Source: Lithospermum erythrorhizon
Taxonomy: Eukaryota > Streptophyta > Magnoliopsida > Boraginales > Boraginaceae
Reading direction: 5' to 3'
Assembly: GCA_019722365.1 (NCBI GenBank)
Contig: JADFUC010001469.1
Location: forward strand, 62,001 to 126,000
Length of the DNA: 64,000 nucleotides
The notes under the pieces are model-generated. The model had not been told where the DNA came from and made no database searches. It was given only the letters and a program-made list of their open reading frames with translations. This document shows, one piece after another, positions 12,841 to 25,166 of the stretch. A program made the position numbers and the translations under genes. The stretch's first letter is position 1. The number at the start of each line of letters is the position of its first letter.

Positions 12841-14189
12841 AATACAAGACCTGACGGCTCTGCTCGGTTGTGCTCAAAACCTGACCTGAACCTATTTCGC
12901 TTCTGCTTTCAGGCTACCAACCTAAATCTGCCTCGTTCCGACGGCTTGCCGATTTCGGTTTCAGTCAATTTTTAGAGTATCGCCTCTTCGACTCAAATGC
13001 TCCCATGATTGGGATCTATCATACGTAATTTCAATAAACTCATTTTAAGATTAATTATACAGCTTTTTATATATAGCAAGAAAACTCTATAAATTAATAA
13101 CACGACCTACTTAAATTTATTAATTTAAAGAAGCATTAATTTATCGATAAATTAATAATTTATTAATTTAAAGAGTTTTTTTAACAACATGCTATTACTT
13201 ACATTTAATTTCGAATTTATCGGGCATCATCCGAAAGATATGTAATCATCCAAAAGATATGCGAAGATAAGAAATACACATGATAATAAGTGAAATACTA
13301 TCTCATTTCAAATTAATCGACTTTTTCACTTTTCGATACACACAACTTTAAATCATCAATTACTTTTATGATATTATAAAAATTACAAAAATAATAATAT
13401 TATGAAAATATTTTTAAAAACAAATTCAATGATATCAATTTTATATTTTTTCTAATTAATTTAATAAAAGTTTCATTTCATACAAAGTTCACATGCAATC
13501 CCAAACGCCAATTAATTTGGAAATGGCGGAGTAGTATTAATGATTTAAATATTAGGTATAGTAATTATTTGAGGCTTAAGCTAAGATTATTATCATGTGA
13601 TTTCACATTATAAATTATAAATATAGAACTAAGATGCCCATATTTCATAAGTTTAATTCAATATAATATTCATATTACTTTCTCTCAATTTATGTAGTCA
13701 TATCTTTTATTGTTGTAATACTTATTTTTTTAATTTATAAGAATTATTAATTTATAATTTTCTTGGACCTATATTTTAAAATGATTTTCCGAAAAAATTA
13801 TTATCTTATTATTTTATCGATTTTTTATAATCTTAACTGTCTCAAGTCTTATCGACAAATTTATTATTTGCAGACTTATTAAATTTATGTAGTTTTTACT
13901 GCATATCTAATATACGCACTTAAAATATATCAATATGAACAAAGTTAAATCGAAATTCACCACCTTAAAATATAAACACGCAAATACTACAAGATCTTAA
14001 AAGGATAATAAATGAAAATCAGAATCTACATAAAATTCTAAATCTGTCAGCTTCGGTCATATTTCAAAGGTCAAACTATTCAAGTCTATCCGGCGACGAA
14101 TCTAATCCGCTTTGCCCGAATTTTCTGATATTTTCTGGCTCGCTTCGACCAATCTTGGGCCGCTTCTCGGATTTTGTGCACACCCCTAT
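12841..14189. other. Intergenic between outlying repeats and main array
   Basis: A GC-richer patch at 12840-13020 gives way to AT-rich sequence. A MITE-like element lies at 13298 to about 13490 (separate entry). A second GC-richer patch, 14080-14190, abuts the tandem array. No gene is recognised. Confidence 0.4.
13298..13490 (-). mobile_element. Stowaway-like MITE, inverted family member
   Basis: The left end follows a TA dinucleotide and resembles the termini of the elements at 58440 and 23821 (TCATTTCAAATTAATCGAC). The interior is the reverse complement of theirs, including the phrase AATGATATCAATTTTATA. The right end is not clearly defined, so the end coordinate is approximate. Non-coding. 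Confidence 0.55.
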
Positions 14190-15395
14190 TGAGAAATATC
14201 GAAATTGCATAAAATGGTATTCTTATAGTATTGAGAACAATCGAAGCGATAAAAATCAGATTTTGCCAGATTGAGACCGAAATCATATAAAAATAGTATT
14301 TTTGTGGTATTGAGAAAATACCAAAATCATATAAAAATGGTATTCTCTGTGGTATCAGTAACAACAAAATCGATAAAAATTGTATTTTGTGGTATCGAAA
14401 ATACCAAAATCACATAAAATTGTGATTCTTTGTTGTATTGAGAAATACTCATGCAGACGGAATACCAAAATCATATAAAACCAGATATCAGATTGGTAAA
14501 ACACCAAAATCATATAAAATTCAGATTCTTTCACAGATTGAAATACCAAAATCATATAAAACGGTATTCTCGCGTTAAAAAATACCAAAATCTATAAAAT
14601 TAAGATTTCACAGATAAGAAATACCAAAATCATATCAAACCAGATTCATACAGATTGAAATACCAAAATCATACAAAAATAGTATTCTCGTGGTATTGAG
14701 AAAATACCAAAATAATATAAAAATTGTATTTTCGTGGTATTGAGAAATATCACAATTATATAAAAATGGTATTCTCATGGTATTGATATAAAAATGGTAT
14801 TCTCGTGGTATGCACAAATAACAAAATCATATAAAAATGATATTCCCCGCTTGCATTTAATAAATAACAAAAAATCATATAAAACTAAGATTTAAAATAC
14901 CTCAAATCGATAAAAATGATTCATGCCAGATTTGGTAAATATCAAAATCACATAAAAATGGTAGTCTCGTGATATTGAGAAATACCAAAATAATATAAAA
15001 ATGATATTCTCGTGGTATTGAGAAATATCAAAATCATATGAAATGGTATTCTCGTGGTATTGAGAAACACCAAAATTATATAAAACGGTATTTTTGTGGT
15101 ATTAATAAATACCAAAATCATATAAAAATGGTATTCTTGAGTATGGACAAATACCAAAAGCATATAAAAAATGTATTTTCGTGGTATTTAGAAATACCAA
15201 AATCATATAAAAATGGTATTCTCGTGATATTGAGAAATACTCTATGTCAAATAAAAATTTCCAGATTCTCACAGATTTAAAAATAACAAAATCAGATAAA
15301 ATGGTATTCTTTATCGGTAATTACCAAAATTACATAAAAATCTGTATTCTCAGATCGGTAATTACAAAAATCGATAAAAATCTGTTCTCTATTCA
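14190..15395. repeat. Tandem fold-back minisatellite, 42-44 bp unit (main block)
   Basis: About 25 imperfect units are built on AATACCAAAATCATAT, then AAAAATGGTATTCTCG, then TGGTATTGAGA. Unit starts in the best stretch lie at about 14939, 14982, 15025, 15068, 15110, 15152 and 15194, so the period is 42-44 bases. AATACCA is the exact inverse of TGGTATT, so each unit can fold on itself or pair with its neighbours. Short open frames on both strands follow the repeat and shift frame from unit to unit, because the period is not a multiple of three. They are not genes. Confidence 0.9.
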
Positions 15396-16134
15396 AGAAC
15401 TCTATAATCGGACAAGCACAGGATCCCGCCAGATACACAACGACCGTATCTTTTAACTGTAATTAAGGATAATTGTGCTATCATCAATTAACTAATTAGT
15501 AAGATCTATCATGATCGATATCCACTATTTCGTATACGACAATAACGTAAATAATAAATTTCGAAAATAAACACACACAAGATTTACTCTTTGGCTCACC
15601 CTCAACGCTGGTAGCTTATTCCAAATCTAATTAATAATCAATGCAAGTTAATCACATAAGTCTTCAAGAACCATACTCCTGAAGATTCAATAGAACGACG
15701 CTACTAATACACTCAAATCTACGTAAATAAAGAATCAATCGCATTTTCATGTATTAATGAAAGTTCTTAATTACAACCCTCTCATATAAGATCTCTCAAA
15801 TCTCTCATGAATTTTCTATATTTTGATCCTCACTTTGGCGCAGCTTTCCACACACATAAAAGCCTCATAACACTCGTATATGTAGTTTACAAAGATCTGC
15901 CTAAAACCTAAAACTACAGTAGAAAACTCCGAGCTAAAAGCGACTCAAACCGCCTAAAAAGCTGGCTCGTAAGCTCGTGTCTAGAGCAGTGGCTCCAACC
16001 CAGTCGTCCCGATCTTCTCCCTAAATCGTCCGGCCTAAAAATTGTGCCTCCCCGAGGTCGGACCACCACGGCCCGACCTCCTCGAACTCCACTATTTGGC
16101 AGCCAATTTGGCTTCACATTCCAACATTCTCCCC
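15396..16134. other. Non-repetitive island inside the tandem array
   Basis: About 740 bases of different composition interrupt the array, with GC-richer segments at 15400-15440 and 15930-16130. The right edge reads CACATTCCAACATTCTCCCC just before the repeats resume. That resembles the end of a retroelement, but no clear target-site duplication or long terminal repeat is visible. Probably an old insertion. Confidence 0.4.
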
Positions 16135-16505
16135 AGACGTAAATATCAAAATCACATAAAAACGAGCATTCTCAAAGATTGGTAAATATTAAAATCATAA
16201 AAATTCGTATTCTCAGACGGGTAAATACCAAAATCATATTAAAATTGCATTCTCAGCCAGATCGGTAACATACCAAAATCATATAAAAACTCAGATTCTA
16301 CTGTTAAGAAAATACCAAAATCATATAAAACGATATTCTCTATATCGATATAAAAATGACATTCTCGGTGGCATTGAAAAAATACCAAAATCATATAAAA
16401 ATGATATTCTCAGTAGTGATTTAAATATCAAAAATCATATAAAACGATTCTCATGACATTGGTAAATACGTACTCAAAAAATCATATGTAAAAACGATAT
16501 TTTAC
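16135..16505. repeat. Tandem fold-back minisatellite (right block)
   Basis: Eight or so further units of the 42-44 bp repeat, with ACCAAAATCATAT or variants at about 16142, 16182, 16228, 16272, 16314, 16383, 16427 and 16475. They are more diverged than the centre of the main block. Confidence 0.85.
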
Positions 16506-18058
16506 ACAAAATTCAACACAACAACACGTCCATATTTATCAAGAAATCCCACTTAAATGAAATATATGAGATCGAATGGGGCTTCATATTCTTATGCTTC
16601 ATCAAGCCCTACAATAACAAGTATACTATTTTCTTTCAAATTGATTCAAAATAAAGTAAAAATATTATCGCATACTGCAATGTAACTAACTATTATTTAT
16701 ATATAATTATATCCATAAACCATTAACTTTTTTATTTTATTTTTTTATTTGATATAACATGAAGACGAGGACACTAAATTGTAGCAGGCTTAAATAGATT
16801 ATTAATCTTCCACTTAGATAATTTGAAGCATTACCAACTTCAATAAGACTATTTTTTGGTCAAACTAATATCCAAACGCGTCAAGTCTCCATTAGCCAAA
16901 CTATGGAAAACGTCAAATATGGTTGCAGACAAACCTCCTCAAGCACTATGCATTTTGTTTCCACTCTCTTTCGTTTTCCAAATATATTGAAATCCAAATT
17001 CCAATTATTCAAAACAATTGACATGAGACCCACCATCTTCCTACTTTTAAATTTATGGACCACTTGACCTTTTCAGTTTTTACTCCAATTTTATAAATTG
17101 CATTTAAAAAGGTAGGTCTTTTATCAATTTATTAGTATCATATTTAAATATTTACCAATTTTTTTTAGAAAAAAATTATATTCTATACAAAAAGTGTTGA
17201 ACGAACTAAATATATAACATTAGTTAGTGCACTCTCACTAAATTTTGAACAAAGATTTACTTAATATTTTGACGACCTTCATATATAAAATAAATTTCTT
17301 TAATTATGATGATTGTAATAATATTTACTATCGTAGATAAACTCGTAGAACTAATATATGTTCGATAGTAATTAGTAACATTATCCTATAAGAAGTATTT
17401 GATGCATAAAAAAATTATCAAACTCCCATCTTTATTTGGTATCAATCAACATCATGACATTCTTACCATTCTTTACAAAATTCAAACAATAAATAAAAAG
17501 AAGTAAATGAACACCCACATAAATCTTCTCTGGTTACAATCCTGGTTGAAAATGTACCAAATTGTGAGTGGAGTTGAAGATCTTCTGTCTGCCACAATAT
17601 CAGACTTCCGTCCTAACTCGACCTGTAAATGACCAAAATACCCCCAAAGTAACCTATTATTACATCCACGGTTATAGTCTAATATAAATACGTTAACTAC
17701 TTCAAAGCCAAAAAATTTATATTCGAGTCTTAATATTCATAGTGTAAAACTTTCATTACAAGGAGTTTCTTGTGGAAACCACACACTAATTTTTTTTAAG
17801 TCATCGTAATTTAACCCCTCACAAACTATTGAGATATGAGACATCTAAGTGGTGCACGAATTATCAAGACACAAAGGCTAAAACTGTAAAAGAAGCATTG
17901 TAATTTTGTTGGATATCTTGTGACTCGTCCGCGTATGCAGCTTTTGACATAGTATCCAAATAAAAGATCCACATTTCACACTGTACTCTTCAAGACAACT
18001 CCTCCCCCTAAAAAAGAAAAAAAGAAACATAAAAAGAGAGTATATACTCAAAAAAGCT
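16506..18058. other. Intergenic, promoter side of the RLK4-like gene
   Basis: AT-rich DNA without recognisable genes. The last 150 bases before 18059 are purine-rich and include AAAGAGAGTATATACTC near 18031-18048, a candidate core promoter or leader for the receptor kinase. No repeat of note. Confidence 0.4.
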
Positions 18059-20668
18059 GTGTTGCTCCATGCTTTTCATTACAAAATCATCTTCTTTCCC
18101 TCTCTACATCACCATTATTCCATCATTATGGTTTCCTTATCTTTCTTCATAACCTTACTTTTCATGTCCAGTTCTTTGCATTTTAGTTTCCAAAATTACA
18201 TTTATGAACCCAAACAATCAAGAAATGGAACTTTCAACATAACCCATGTTTCAGAAATAAAAAAGATTGAGACTTTAGTGAAATCCAATGTGATTCTTAA
18301 TGGGAATGGTAGTAGTATATTTAGTGAGAACAAGAGTTTCAAGCTTGGATTGTTTAATACCAATGATGAGACTAAGTGGTATTTAGGTATATGGTATGTT
18401 CCCATTCCTACTCCTACTTATGTTTGGGTTGCAAACAGAGAAAAACCAATAAAGAATCCATCTTTAGCTAGTGTTGAGATTGATGAAAATGGTAAGCTGG
18501 TTGTTAAAGAAGATGGCCAAAGCATTGTCTGGTTAACAAATAATGAGCAAATTGGTACTGATGTTAAGCTTCTCGATGAGGGGAACTTGGTATTGGTTGA
18601 TAAAGATGGTGGTGTTGTGTGGAAAAGCTTTGATTATCCAACTGACACGTGGCTGCCTGGGATGAACTTGACGGATCAGCAAACTCTTACTTCTTGGAAG
18701 AGCTCAAATGATCCAGCTCCGGGGAAGTTTTCCCTGAGGTTGAGTCCACATGATTATGGTGAGATTGAACTTGTTTATAATGGTAGTTATAGTTATTGGA
18801 CAACTGGTAATTGGACTGGTAGTGCATTTTCTGGTGTTCCTGAAATGACTATTCCTTATATATATAAATTTTATTTTGTGAACCCTTTTACAAAAATGGC
18901 TGAATTTGGGTATAGTGAGGTTTCATTGGAGAAAGGTGCACCACCACCTATCACAAGGTTTCTCGTTGATGTTACAGGGCAGTTAAAGCAGTTCACTTGG
19001 TCACCTCAGACCGAAAATTGGAATATGTTTTGGTCACAGCCTGAGAATTTGTGCAGGGTCTATGGTCTATGTGGGAATATGGGGCTGTGCAGTAGTTCTA
19101 GGATGTTTAATCCTTGTAGGTGTTTGGTTGGATTTAATCCTGTGGATGATGTTTCATGGGATGCAAGGGACTTTTCTGGAGGTTGCCGTCGTGGGAATGA
19201 TGATGGTTGTAGGAGAAATGATGGTTTTAATGAGGCTGGAGTGGTTAATTATGATGGAGCAAGTGTTGTTTCATTTAGTGGGACTAGGAGTGAGTGTGAC
19301 AAAACATGTTTAAGTAATTGTTCGTGTATCGGTTTACATTATAATGCCAAGAAAAGTTTGTGTAACAATTTATATGGATCATTGTTGAATCTTAGAAATG
19401 CTACTTCTGACAGCATCATTCAGGATATGTTATATGTAAGGGTTCAAAGTTCAAGTGTGAGCAGGAGCAGTAATTCAACAAGGTTGGTTTTGATTGTAAT
19501 TATTTGTGGATTGGTTTTGCTGTTTATGATAGCAACAGTCTTGTTGTTAATTATGAAGCGAACAAGGAACAGAAGGAAGGAGGACGAAGAGGAATCTGTG
19601 TTTCCAGTGACCAACTTGAAAGTATTCTCTTATAAAGAGCTTCATTCTGCTACCAAGGGGTTCTCTGAAAAGCTTGGTCATGGTGGTTTCGGGGCAGTTT
19701 TCAGTGGTGTATTATCTGATTCCACTCTTGTAGCTGTGAAGAGGCTTGAACGCCCTGGTGGCGGTGAAAAGGAATTTCGTGCAGAGGTATGCACCATTGG
19801 AAATATTCAGCATGTTAATTTAGTCAGATTAAGAGGGTTCTGTTCCGAAGATTCTCACAGGCTTCTAGTGTATGACTATATGCCAAATGGCCCCCTAAGC
19901 TCATACCTAAAGAGGGATGGCAAGAATCTAAGTTGGGATATCAGATTTCGTGTCGCTGTTGCAACTGCTAGAGGCATAGCGTACTTACACGAGGAATGCG
20001 AGAATTGCATCATTCATTGTGATATTAAACCTGAAAATATATTATTAGATGAAGACTTCTCTGCAAAGGTGTCCGATTTTGGGTTGGCGAAGCTCATTGG
20101 GAGAGATTTCAGTCGAGTCTTGGCTACCATGAGAGGCACCTGGGGTTATGTTGCACCAGAGTGGATCTCTGGTGTAGCAATAACTTCCAAAGCCGATGTA
20201 TATAGCTATGGGATGACATTGTTGGAGTTAATAGGTGGGAGGCGCAATGTAGAGGGACCACCTTCAGAAAGCAGACATGGAGACAGTAAGACGGAAGATA
20301 AGTGGTTTTTCCCTCCATGGGCAGCGCGCCAAATAATAGAGGGAAATGTGTCTGTAGTCATCGATGAGAGGCTAGGTGGAACATATGATGTAGCTGACGC
20401 ACAGCGCGTAGGACTAATTGCAGTGTGGTGTATTCAAGATGACGAGTCCATGAGACCGACAATGGGGTTGGTGGTGAGGATGTTGGAGGGGGTCGTTGAA
20501 GTAACTGTCCCACCGCCACCGAAGCTTCTTCAGGCGTTAGTCTCCGGGGAGTCGTTTCATGGTGTAGGAGTTGAATCTAGCAATAGACTTTCTCGTGATA
20601 GTGCTAGCTCATCTGATAGCAATATTGAGCTATCTGTAAATTCCAAGTATTCTCATACATCTGCATGA
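18059..20668 (+). CDS. RLK4: G-type lectin S-receptor-like Ser/Thr kinase, SD2 class (RLK4-like)
   Basis: Single open frame of 869 codons. The second methionine (residue 24, ATG at 18128) opens a better signal peptide, MVSLSFFITLLFMSSS, and may be the true start. Domains in order: bulb-type lectin about 75-190 (YVWVANRE), S-locus glycoprotein region about 220-350, cysteine-rich PAN/apple region about 375-450, transmembrane helix about 476-498 followed by a basic stop-transfer stretch, and protein kinase about 535-810. The kinase keeps the glycine loop GHGGFGAVF, the VAVK lysine (K561), catalytic HCDIKPEN, DFG and the APE equivalent APEW. It should be active but is a non-RD kinase (Cys before the catalytic Asp). 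Lack of introns is usual for SD2 receptors. It probably acts as a plasma-membrane receptor; the ligand is unknown. Confidence 0.93.
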   Translation: MLLHAFHYKIIFFPSLHHHYSIIMVSLSFFITLLFMSSSLHFSFQNYIYEPKQSRNGTFNITHVSEIKKIETLVKSNVILNGNGSSIFSENKSFKLGLFNTNDETKWYLGIWYVPIPTPTYVWVANREKPIKNPSLASVEIDENGKLVVKEDGQSIVWLTNNEQIGTDVKLLDEGNLVLVDKDGGVVWKSFDYPTDTWLPGMNLTDQQTLTSWKSSNDPAPGKFSLRLSPHDYGEIELVYNGSYSYWTTGNWTGSAFSGVPEMTIPYIYKFYFVNPFTKMAEFGYSEVSLEKGAPPPITRFLVDVTGQLKQFTWSPQTENWNMFWSQPENLCRVYGLCGNMGLCSSSRMFNPCRCLVGFNPVDDVSWDARDFSGGCRRGNDDGCRRNDGFNEAGVVNYDGASVVSFSGTRSECDKTCLSNCSCIGLHYNAKKSLCNNLYGSLLNLRNATSDSIIQDMLYVRVQSSSVSRSSNSTRLVLIVIICGLVLLFMIATVLLLIMKRTRNRRKEDEEESVFPVTNLKVFSYKELHSATKGFSEKLGHGGFGAVFSGVLSDSTLVAVKRLERPGGGEKEFRAEVCTIGNIQHVNLVRLRGFCSEDSHRLLVYDYMPNGPLSSYLKRDGKNLSWDIRFRVAVATARGIAYLHEECENCIIHCDIKPENILLDEDFSAKVSDFGLAKLIGRDFSRVLATMRGTWGYVAPEWISGVAITSKADVYSYGMTLLELIGGRRNVEGPPSESRHGDSKTEDKWFFPPWAARQIIEGNVSVVIDERLGGTYDVADAQRVGLIAVWCIQDDESMRPTMGLVVRMLEGVVEVTVPPPPKLLQALVSGESFHGVGVESSNRLSRDSASSSDSNIELSVNSKYSHTSA

Positions 20669-21378
20669 TCTCTACATTGCTAAATTAATGTAAAATTAGA
20701 TCTAATGCTGGCTACAATATGCAATACATTGAGCAACAATCTTGTAGTGTTTGTTTTCTCACTATTATTTGTGCAAATTGTTCAAGGTCATGTGCTACTA
20801 GTGCTCAATATGATTTTAGTTTTTCGATTCTAAGTGAGCAGATTTAGAAATTTTCGATAAAGGTGAAACGTTTTATACTACTCTCGAGTAAGTTATTATA
20901 ACTAAAATTTAAGTGGATATATCAGTGCGATTCATATTCTATCTACATCGTTGACGAGAACAATTAGAGTATTTAATGAATAACTTTATCTTTTTGTTAA
21001 TCCCAATATTTTTTTTTTAACATTTTGTCACCTTTTTTTTTGATAATTAAGAGATCAAAACATATTACTAGTAATTATAGTTGGCTGCTACAAGGCTTAC
21101 ATTTTGTCACCTTTTAGTCTCTACATCTTTAGTTATTTTGTACTACGTATATTAATGGGTTTCATGACTTCATCTTCTTCTCTTTTAAATTCAACATCTA
21201 GAATCCGACTAAAATCTAAATATACAAGTGCAATTTACCTGGTTAAGATAAATATTTAACACATATCATTTAATTAAATATCAAAATACTATATGAATGA
21301 CAATTGTTAAATGATGACGGTTCCTCAATTTCCCATTTATCGAAAAAGTAATGTTTTTGTCGTACGACATTTATATTA

Positions 21379-21597
21379 CTCCTTCCATTTCAAAAAAATT
21401 GGATTATTTCATTATTTTAGATCAAACTTTATAAATTTTTATCACGAATTCTCATTAGTTTATAAAAAATAATATATACATGTGAGATCTTATTAAATTC
21501 GTTTTAATATATATTTTTGAAATATTAATTTTTTATAACTTTCACCTTTGTATAATTAGAAATATTTACATGAATAATTTTTTTAGGATGGAGGGAG
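21379..21597. mobile_element. Stowaway-like MITE with TA target duplication
   Basis: The ends are CTCCTTCCATTT and, inverted, GGATGGAGGGAG. TA flanks both sides (21377-21378 and 21598-21599). At 219 bases, AT-rich and non-coding, it matches Stowaway (Tc1/mariner-type) miniature elements, whose ends read CTCCCTCCGT. Confidence 0.8.
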
Positions 21598-23820
21598 TAT
21601 ATATATCTTTGACCAAAATAGGTAAAGTTTACAGTAAATGACTTTTACTCCGTAACATTTTTTCATCCGCTTTTATTAGTTTATTATCTATTACAACTCT
21701 ATGTCTTAGTAAACAGACACCTAACTTTTTCGTCTTTATTTATGTCTTTGTCCATTGATTTACAACTTTATTTTTGTTGGAGAAAATTATACAATGTGAT
21801 GGGCTACCTTATTGGGCTACAAAATGTTGTTCGTTGACCAGCCAGGGCCACACCATATAGCCTACTTAATCTAAAGCAGGCCTACTTTTAGCTCATGCAA
21901 AGGCCCAAAGTCTCTAGAATCCAACTAAATTCTAAGTTTACATCTTCTTCCTCCTCTTTTTTTATTTATTTATTATTATAACAACAATTCTCACCCTCCT
22001 CCACTTCAATGAGATTCGAACTCTTAACCTCAAAAATCAAGAGTGTTAACTCAATCGCTAGACCATTTGATTATCTCATATTTCTCCATCATCTAAAAAT
22101 CTAGAATCCAACTAAAATATAAATGGGTATATAAGTGCACTTTTACCAAGTTAAGTTAAATAAGCACAACACATCATAAAATTATATATAACAATACTAC
22201 ATGAATGACAATTGTCAAATAAAGATGCATGTTCATTTATCGAAAATCCAACTTCGTTGTCATACGAGATTTACATATATCTTTGACCAGTTGAATTTGG
22301 CGTCAGACAAAATTGAGTTCAAAAGTGAATTCGAAAAATGACTCAAAATATGAATAGTTGATTCAATTAGGTACTCAATTCATTCAACTACTTGAAACAT
22401 TTCTATTATATTTTTTCAAATAAAACATTTATTTTTAGTATATTTTCTGATTAAACTTTGGATTGCTATTCCAAATCCTAATTAGATTGATTTAGTTTCG
22501 GGTGATTCTCAAAATTGAGTTTACTGCTCGAATTTTTGGGTTATCCACCTCGCAAATACCCCTTACCACCAACCAAAACCAATTATTTTGAGGTACTTTG
22601 TTTAAATACTTGTTTAACTGTAAATAAACACCTCTTAAATTGGCTTTGTTTGGTATCTTTGTTACTATTTGAGAACATAACCTATATTGTTATATCTAAT
22701 AATCAATGAGCCGAATAACCCGATATCATTCGGAACCCAAAGTTGACTAGGCAATCCGTTTGTGTATATTTTAACATGGTCTACTAAATACCCAATAAAG
22801 TTTTGAAAAATAATAATAAATATTTAAAAAGAAACTAATAATTCTCATACACTTTATTTATGCTAATTTAACACTAATGTTGTTGTGAATGGAGCATTAA
22901 CCGAACAATAGCGGTAGTCGACTAAAAGAAATTAGTCAATACTCACCCAGTTAATAAATTAAACAATGTGGAGTTACATTATTTGCGATTGTATATCTTA
23001 TTAGTCGACACCGGATGATTATTCTGAGAACTCGGAAATCCTCTAAACAAAACACGCTATCTCTCTATTTGAGTGTTTTTGAGAGAGACGGAAAGCTGCC
23101 AGAACAAGCCTGAAAATTATAATAAAATACACTTGAGATTGATGCAGAATAAATATAAAATTTCTCTATCCTACTTCAATCATCTATTTTTTGTGTGTGA
23201 TCTCACATTTATGGACACAATTGGATGACTTAGAAGACACACAAAATTACCACATAAGAGGGGTATTTATAGGCTTCATTAATAAAATTAAAAAAATATT
23301 GTGCTTACTTTTTCTTCGAGAAAAATTCACATTAATTAATTATCAATTTGTGATTAATTATTTTCCAAGAAAGGATTCTAAAAGATAATAAATTGGATAC
23401 TCCTTAGTCCTTAGTGACGATTCAGTACGTCGAATCTGTCCACTTATCCATCTTACGATTCAGTATTGGACTTCACTAGGCTTCACATACACTCGTTAAT
23501 ACAGGTAACGCTATACCCGTTCGAATTTGGTTCGTTAACGATAATAGTTATAGCATCAGTCAATCTATAAATTGTTTAATGGTAGTATTTTTTGTTATAA
23601 TTAATGCTTTCTACACTATGTTTTTTAATATTTATTACGATTCATACTTATTGTTTTCTAGTTCATGTACATTATTAATGTGTTAAATTTCTCAAATGTC
23701 CTTGAAATATGTATGGATAAAATTTTATATTTTTCAATATTATAATAATTATATTATCAAATAAATAATGTTTTTCTCATTAAGAAAACATATTTTCAAG
23801 TCTCAATGAAATTATTATTA

Positions 23821-24047
23821 CTATCTCCAATTCGATTTAATTAATATTTCGTTTTTAATGTGGATCATGATGTCAAATTCTTTTATTTCTAATTTCAATA
23901 AATATAAATTTGATATCATTAGATTTATCTTTAAAATATTTTTCTAATATTAATTTCTTGTAATTTTTATAATCTAACTAAAGATTAATTATTTCTCAAA
24001 GATTGATACGAAAAAATAAAAAAATTAATCAAAAAAATTAAATGGAG
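23821..24047 (+). mobile_element. Stowaway-like MITE, same family as 58440-58656
   Basis: TA flanks both sides (23819-23820 and 24048-24049), and the right end reads AAATGGAG. The interior shares TTGATATCATTAGATT-type sequence with the element at 58440-58656 and, inverted, with that at 13298. 227 bases, non-coding. Confidence 0.7.
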
Positions 24048-24226
24048 TACTAATTAAAAATATTTAATTGATCCACATGTAGGCCCATACAACTAAATCT
24101 CACCCACATACACCTATACTTTTTCTTAATAAATTTCCTTATACAACCAACTTATACCATATATATATACACCCTAATTTAAGATACACCATAGTTTACC
24201 CTAATTTTTCAACTTTATTTAAGTCT

Positions 24227-24635
24227 TTGGCTATTGCTTTACAACTATTGCCTCCCAATTTTTTTCTCAAAAGCCACCATCACCCCCCTCCTAATAGTTA
24301 CCCCAAAATTTTAGATCTACAATTCCATCAACACTTATGCACAAATCTCCCTTCTACACCAAAATTAATCTTTTTTTCCTTCAACCACAAATACATCCCT
24401 TTTCTATTCACCCACAAATACTTATATTCTTTGATAAGCAACCCACAAACACATCTAACCCTATATTATATACACCAATAATATACAACAATAACTACCC
24501 TATCAAAGTCCCAAACATTAGGCAAGAAACCCCAAAAGGCCAAAACACATACACATTACAATTCAACAAAGAAGGTCTTCTTTGTGACCTTTGGTCTCTT
24601 ATATTCAATTTCCATAGTAATTTCCTCCAAAAAAG
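24227..24635 (+). other. Probable 5' UTR exon of the ARID-ELM2-SANT gene
   Basis: C- and A-rich leader ending at a strong donor, AAAAAG|GTATGT (exon end 24635). The acceptor TTGTTTTAG at 25483 lies 14 bases before the start codon, so the 5' UTR intron is about 848 bases. The left boundary is a guess. Small open frames here have no family resemblance. Confidence 0.5.
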
Positions 24636-24689
24636 GTATGTTTTTAATCTTTTTCCTTTCTGTATCTCTTCCCAAAATATTGTCCAATT

Positions 24690-25045
24690 ATTCAAACCTA
24701 ATATTGTCCCAAAATATTGTCCAATTGTTCAAAACCAAACCTCTTTCTATTTTATCTAACCTAGCCCACACACCTGACACCCCACACGGCCACACCCCCA
24801 AAGAAAAAGAAACCAAACCCAATTGGTCTTTGGGCATCCATAAATTTCCTAAACTATAAAACTTTATAGTATGACCCTGAAAATTTTCTAAATTTCTTAA
24901 ATTCAGTTCCCCCCCCCCTAATTTCTTAATTAAAAACTTTATCATATAACCCTGAAATTTATCTAAATTTGTTAAATTCAAAAACTTTATAGTATATAAC
25001 CCTGTAATTTATCTTACTTTTTTGAATTCAAATACTTTATAGTAT
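24690..25045 (+). repeat. Short diverged tandem repeats in the ARID 5' UTR intron
   Basis: ATATTGTCC(C/A)AA-type units occur at about 24702-24735. Three diverged units of roughly 60 bases containing AAACTTTATAGTAT followed by CCCTG appear between about 24858 and 25045. A run of nine C residues sits inside. No coding meaning. Confidence 0.6.
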
Positions 25046-25166
25046 AATTCCCTCCAAAAGAACATTAGTCTTCACTATTCATATCAATGTCTAGCTGAAA
25101 ATATTAAGCAAGAACCAGACTTTTGGACTTTTTCTTGCCTGATTCTAAACGAAAATGCTAAAGCTA

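Larger units (their letters stand above)
20669..24226. other. Intergenic between RLK4-like and ARID genes
   Basis: About 3.5 kb of AT-rich DNA containing two MITE-like elements (21379-21597 and 23821-24047). A segment at 22890-23560 is of mixed composition. Its phrase TTAATAAATTAAACAATGTGG resembles one at 59936 at the start of the LTR-like region, so it may be retroelement debris. No gene is supported. Confidence 0.45.

Noticed and set aside
14086..15456. Series of open frames rich in Ile/Phe/Leu on both strands across 14.1-15.5 kb
   Set aside because: They are translations of the 42-44 bp AT-rich repeat; the frame shifts from unit to unit and no start or splice context is conserved.
14190..16505. 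CRISPR-like array of regularly spaced repeats
   Set aside because: This is plant nuclear DNA, the spacers are part of the repeat, and units are imperfect tandem copies, so it is a minisatellite.
18202..18405. Minus-strand frames within the RLK4-like gene
   Set aside because: Antisense shadows of the long receptor kinase frame.
24227..24759. Open frames of 84 and 140 codons before the ARID gene
   Set aside because: Composition follows the C- and A-rich leader, there is no family resemblance, and a splice donor cuts through them.
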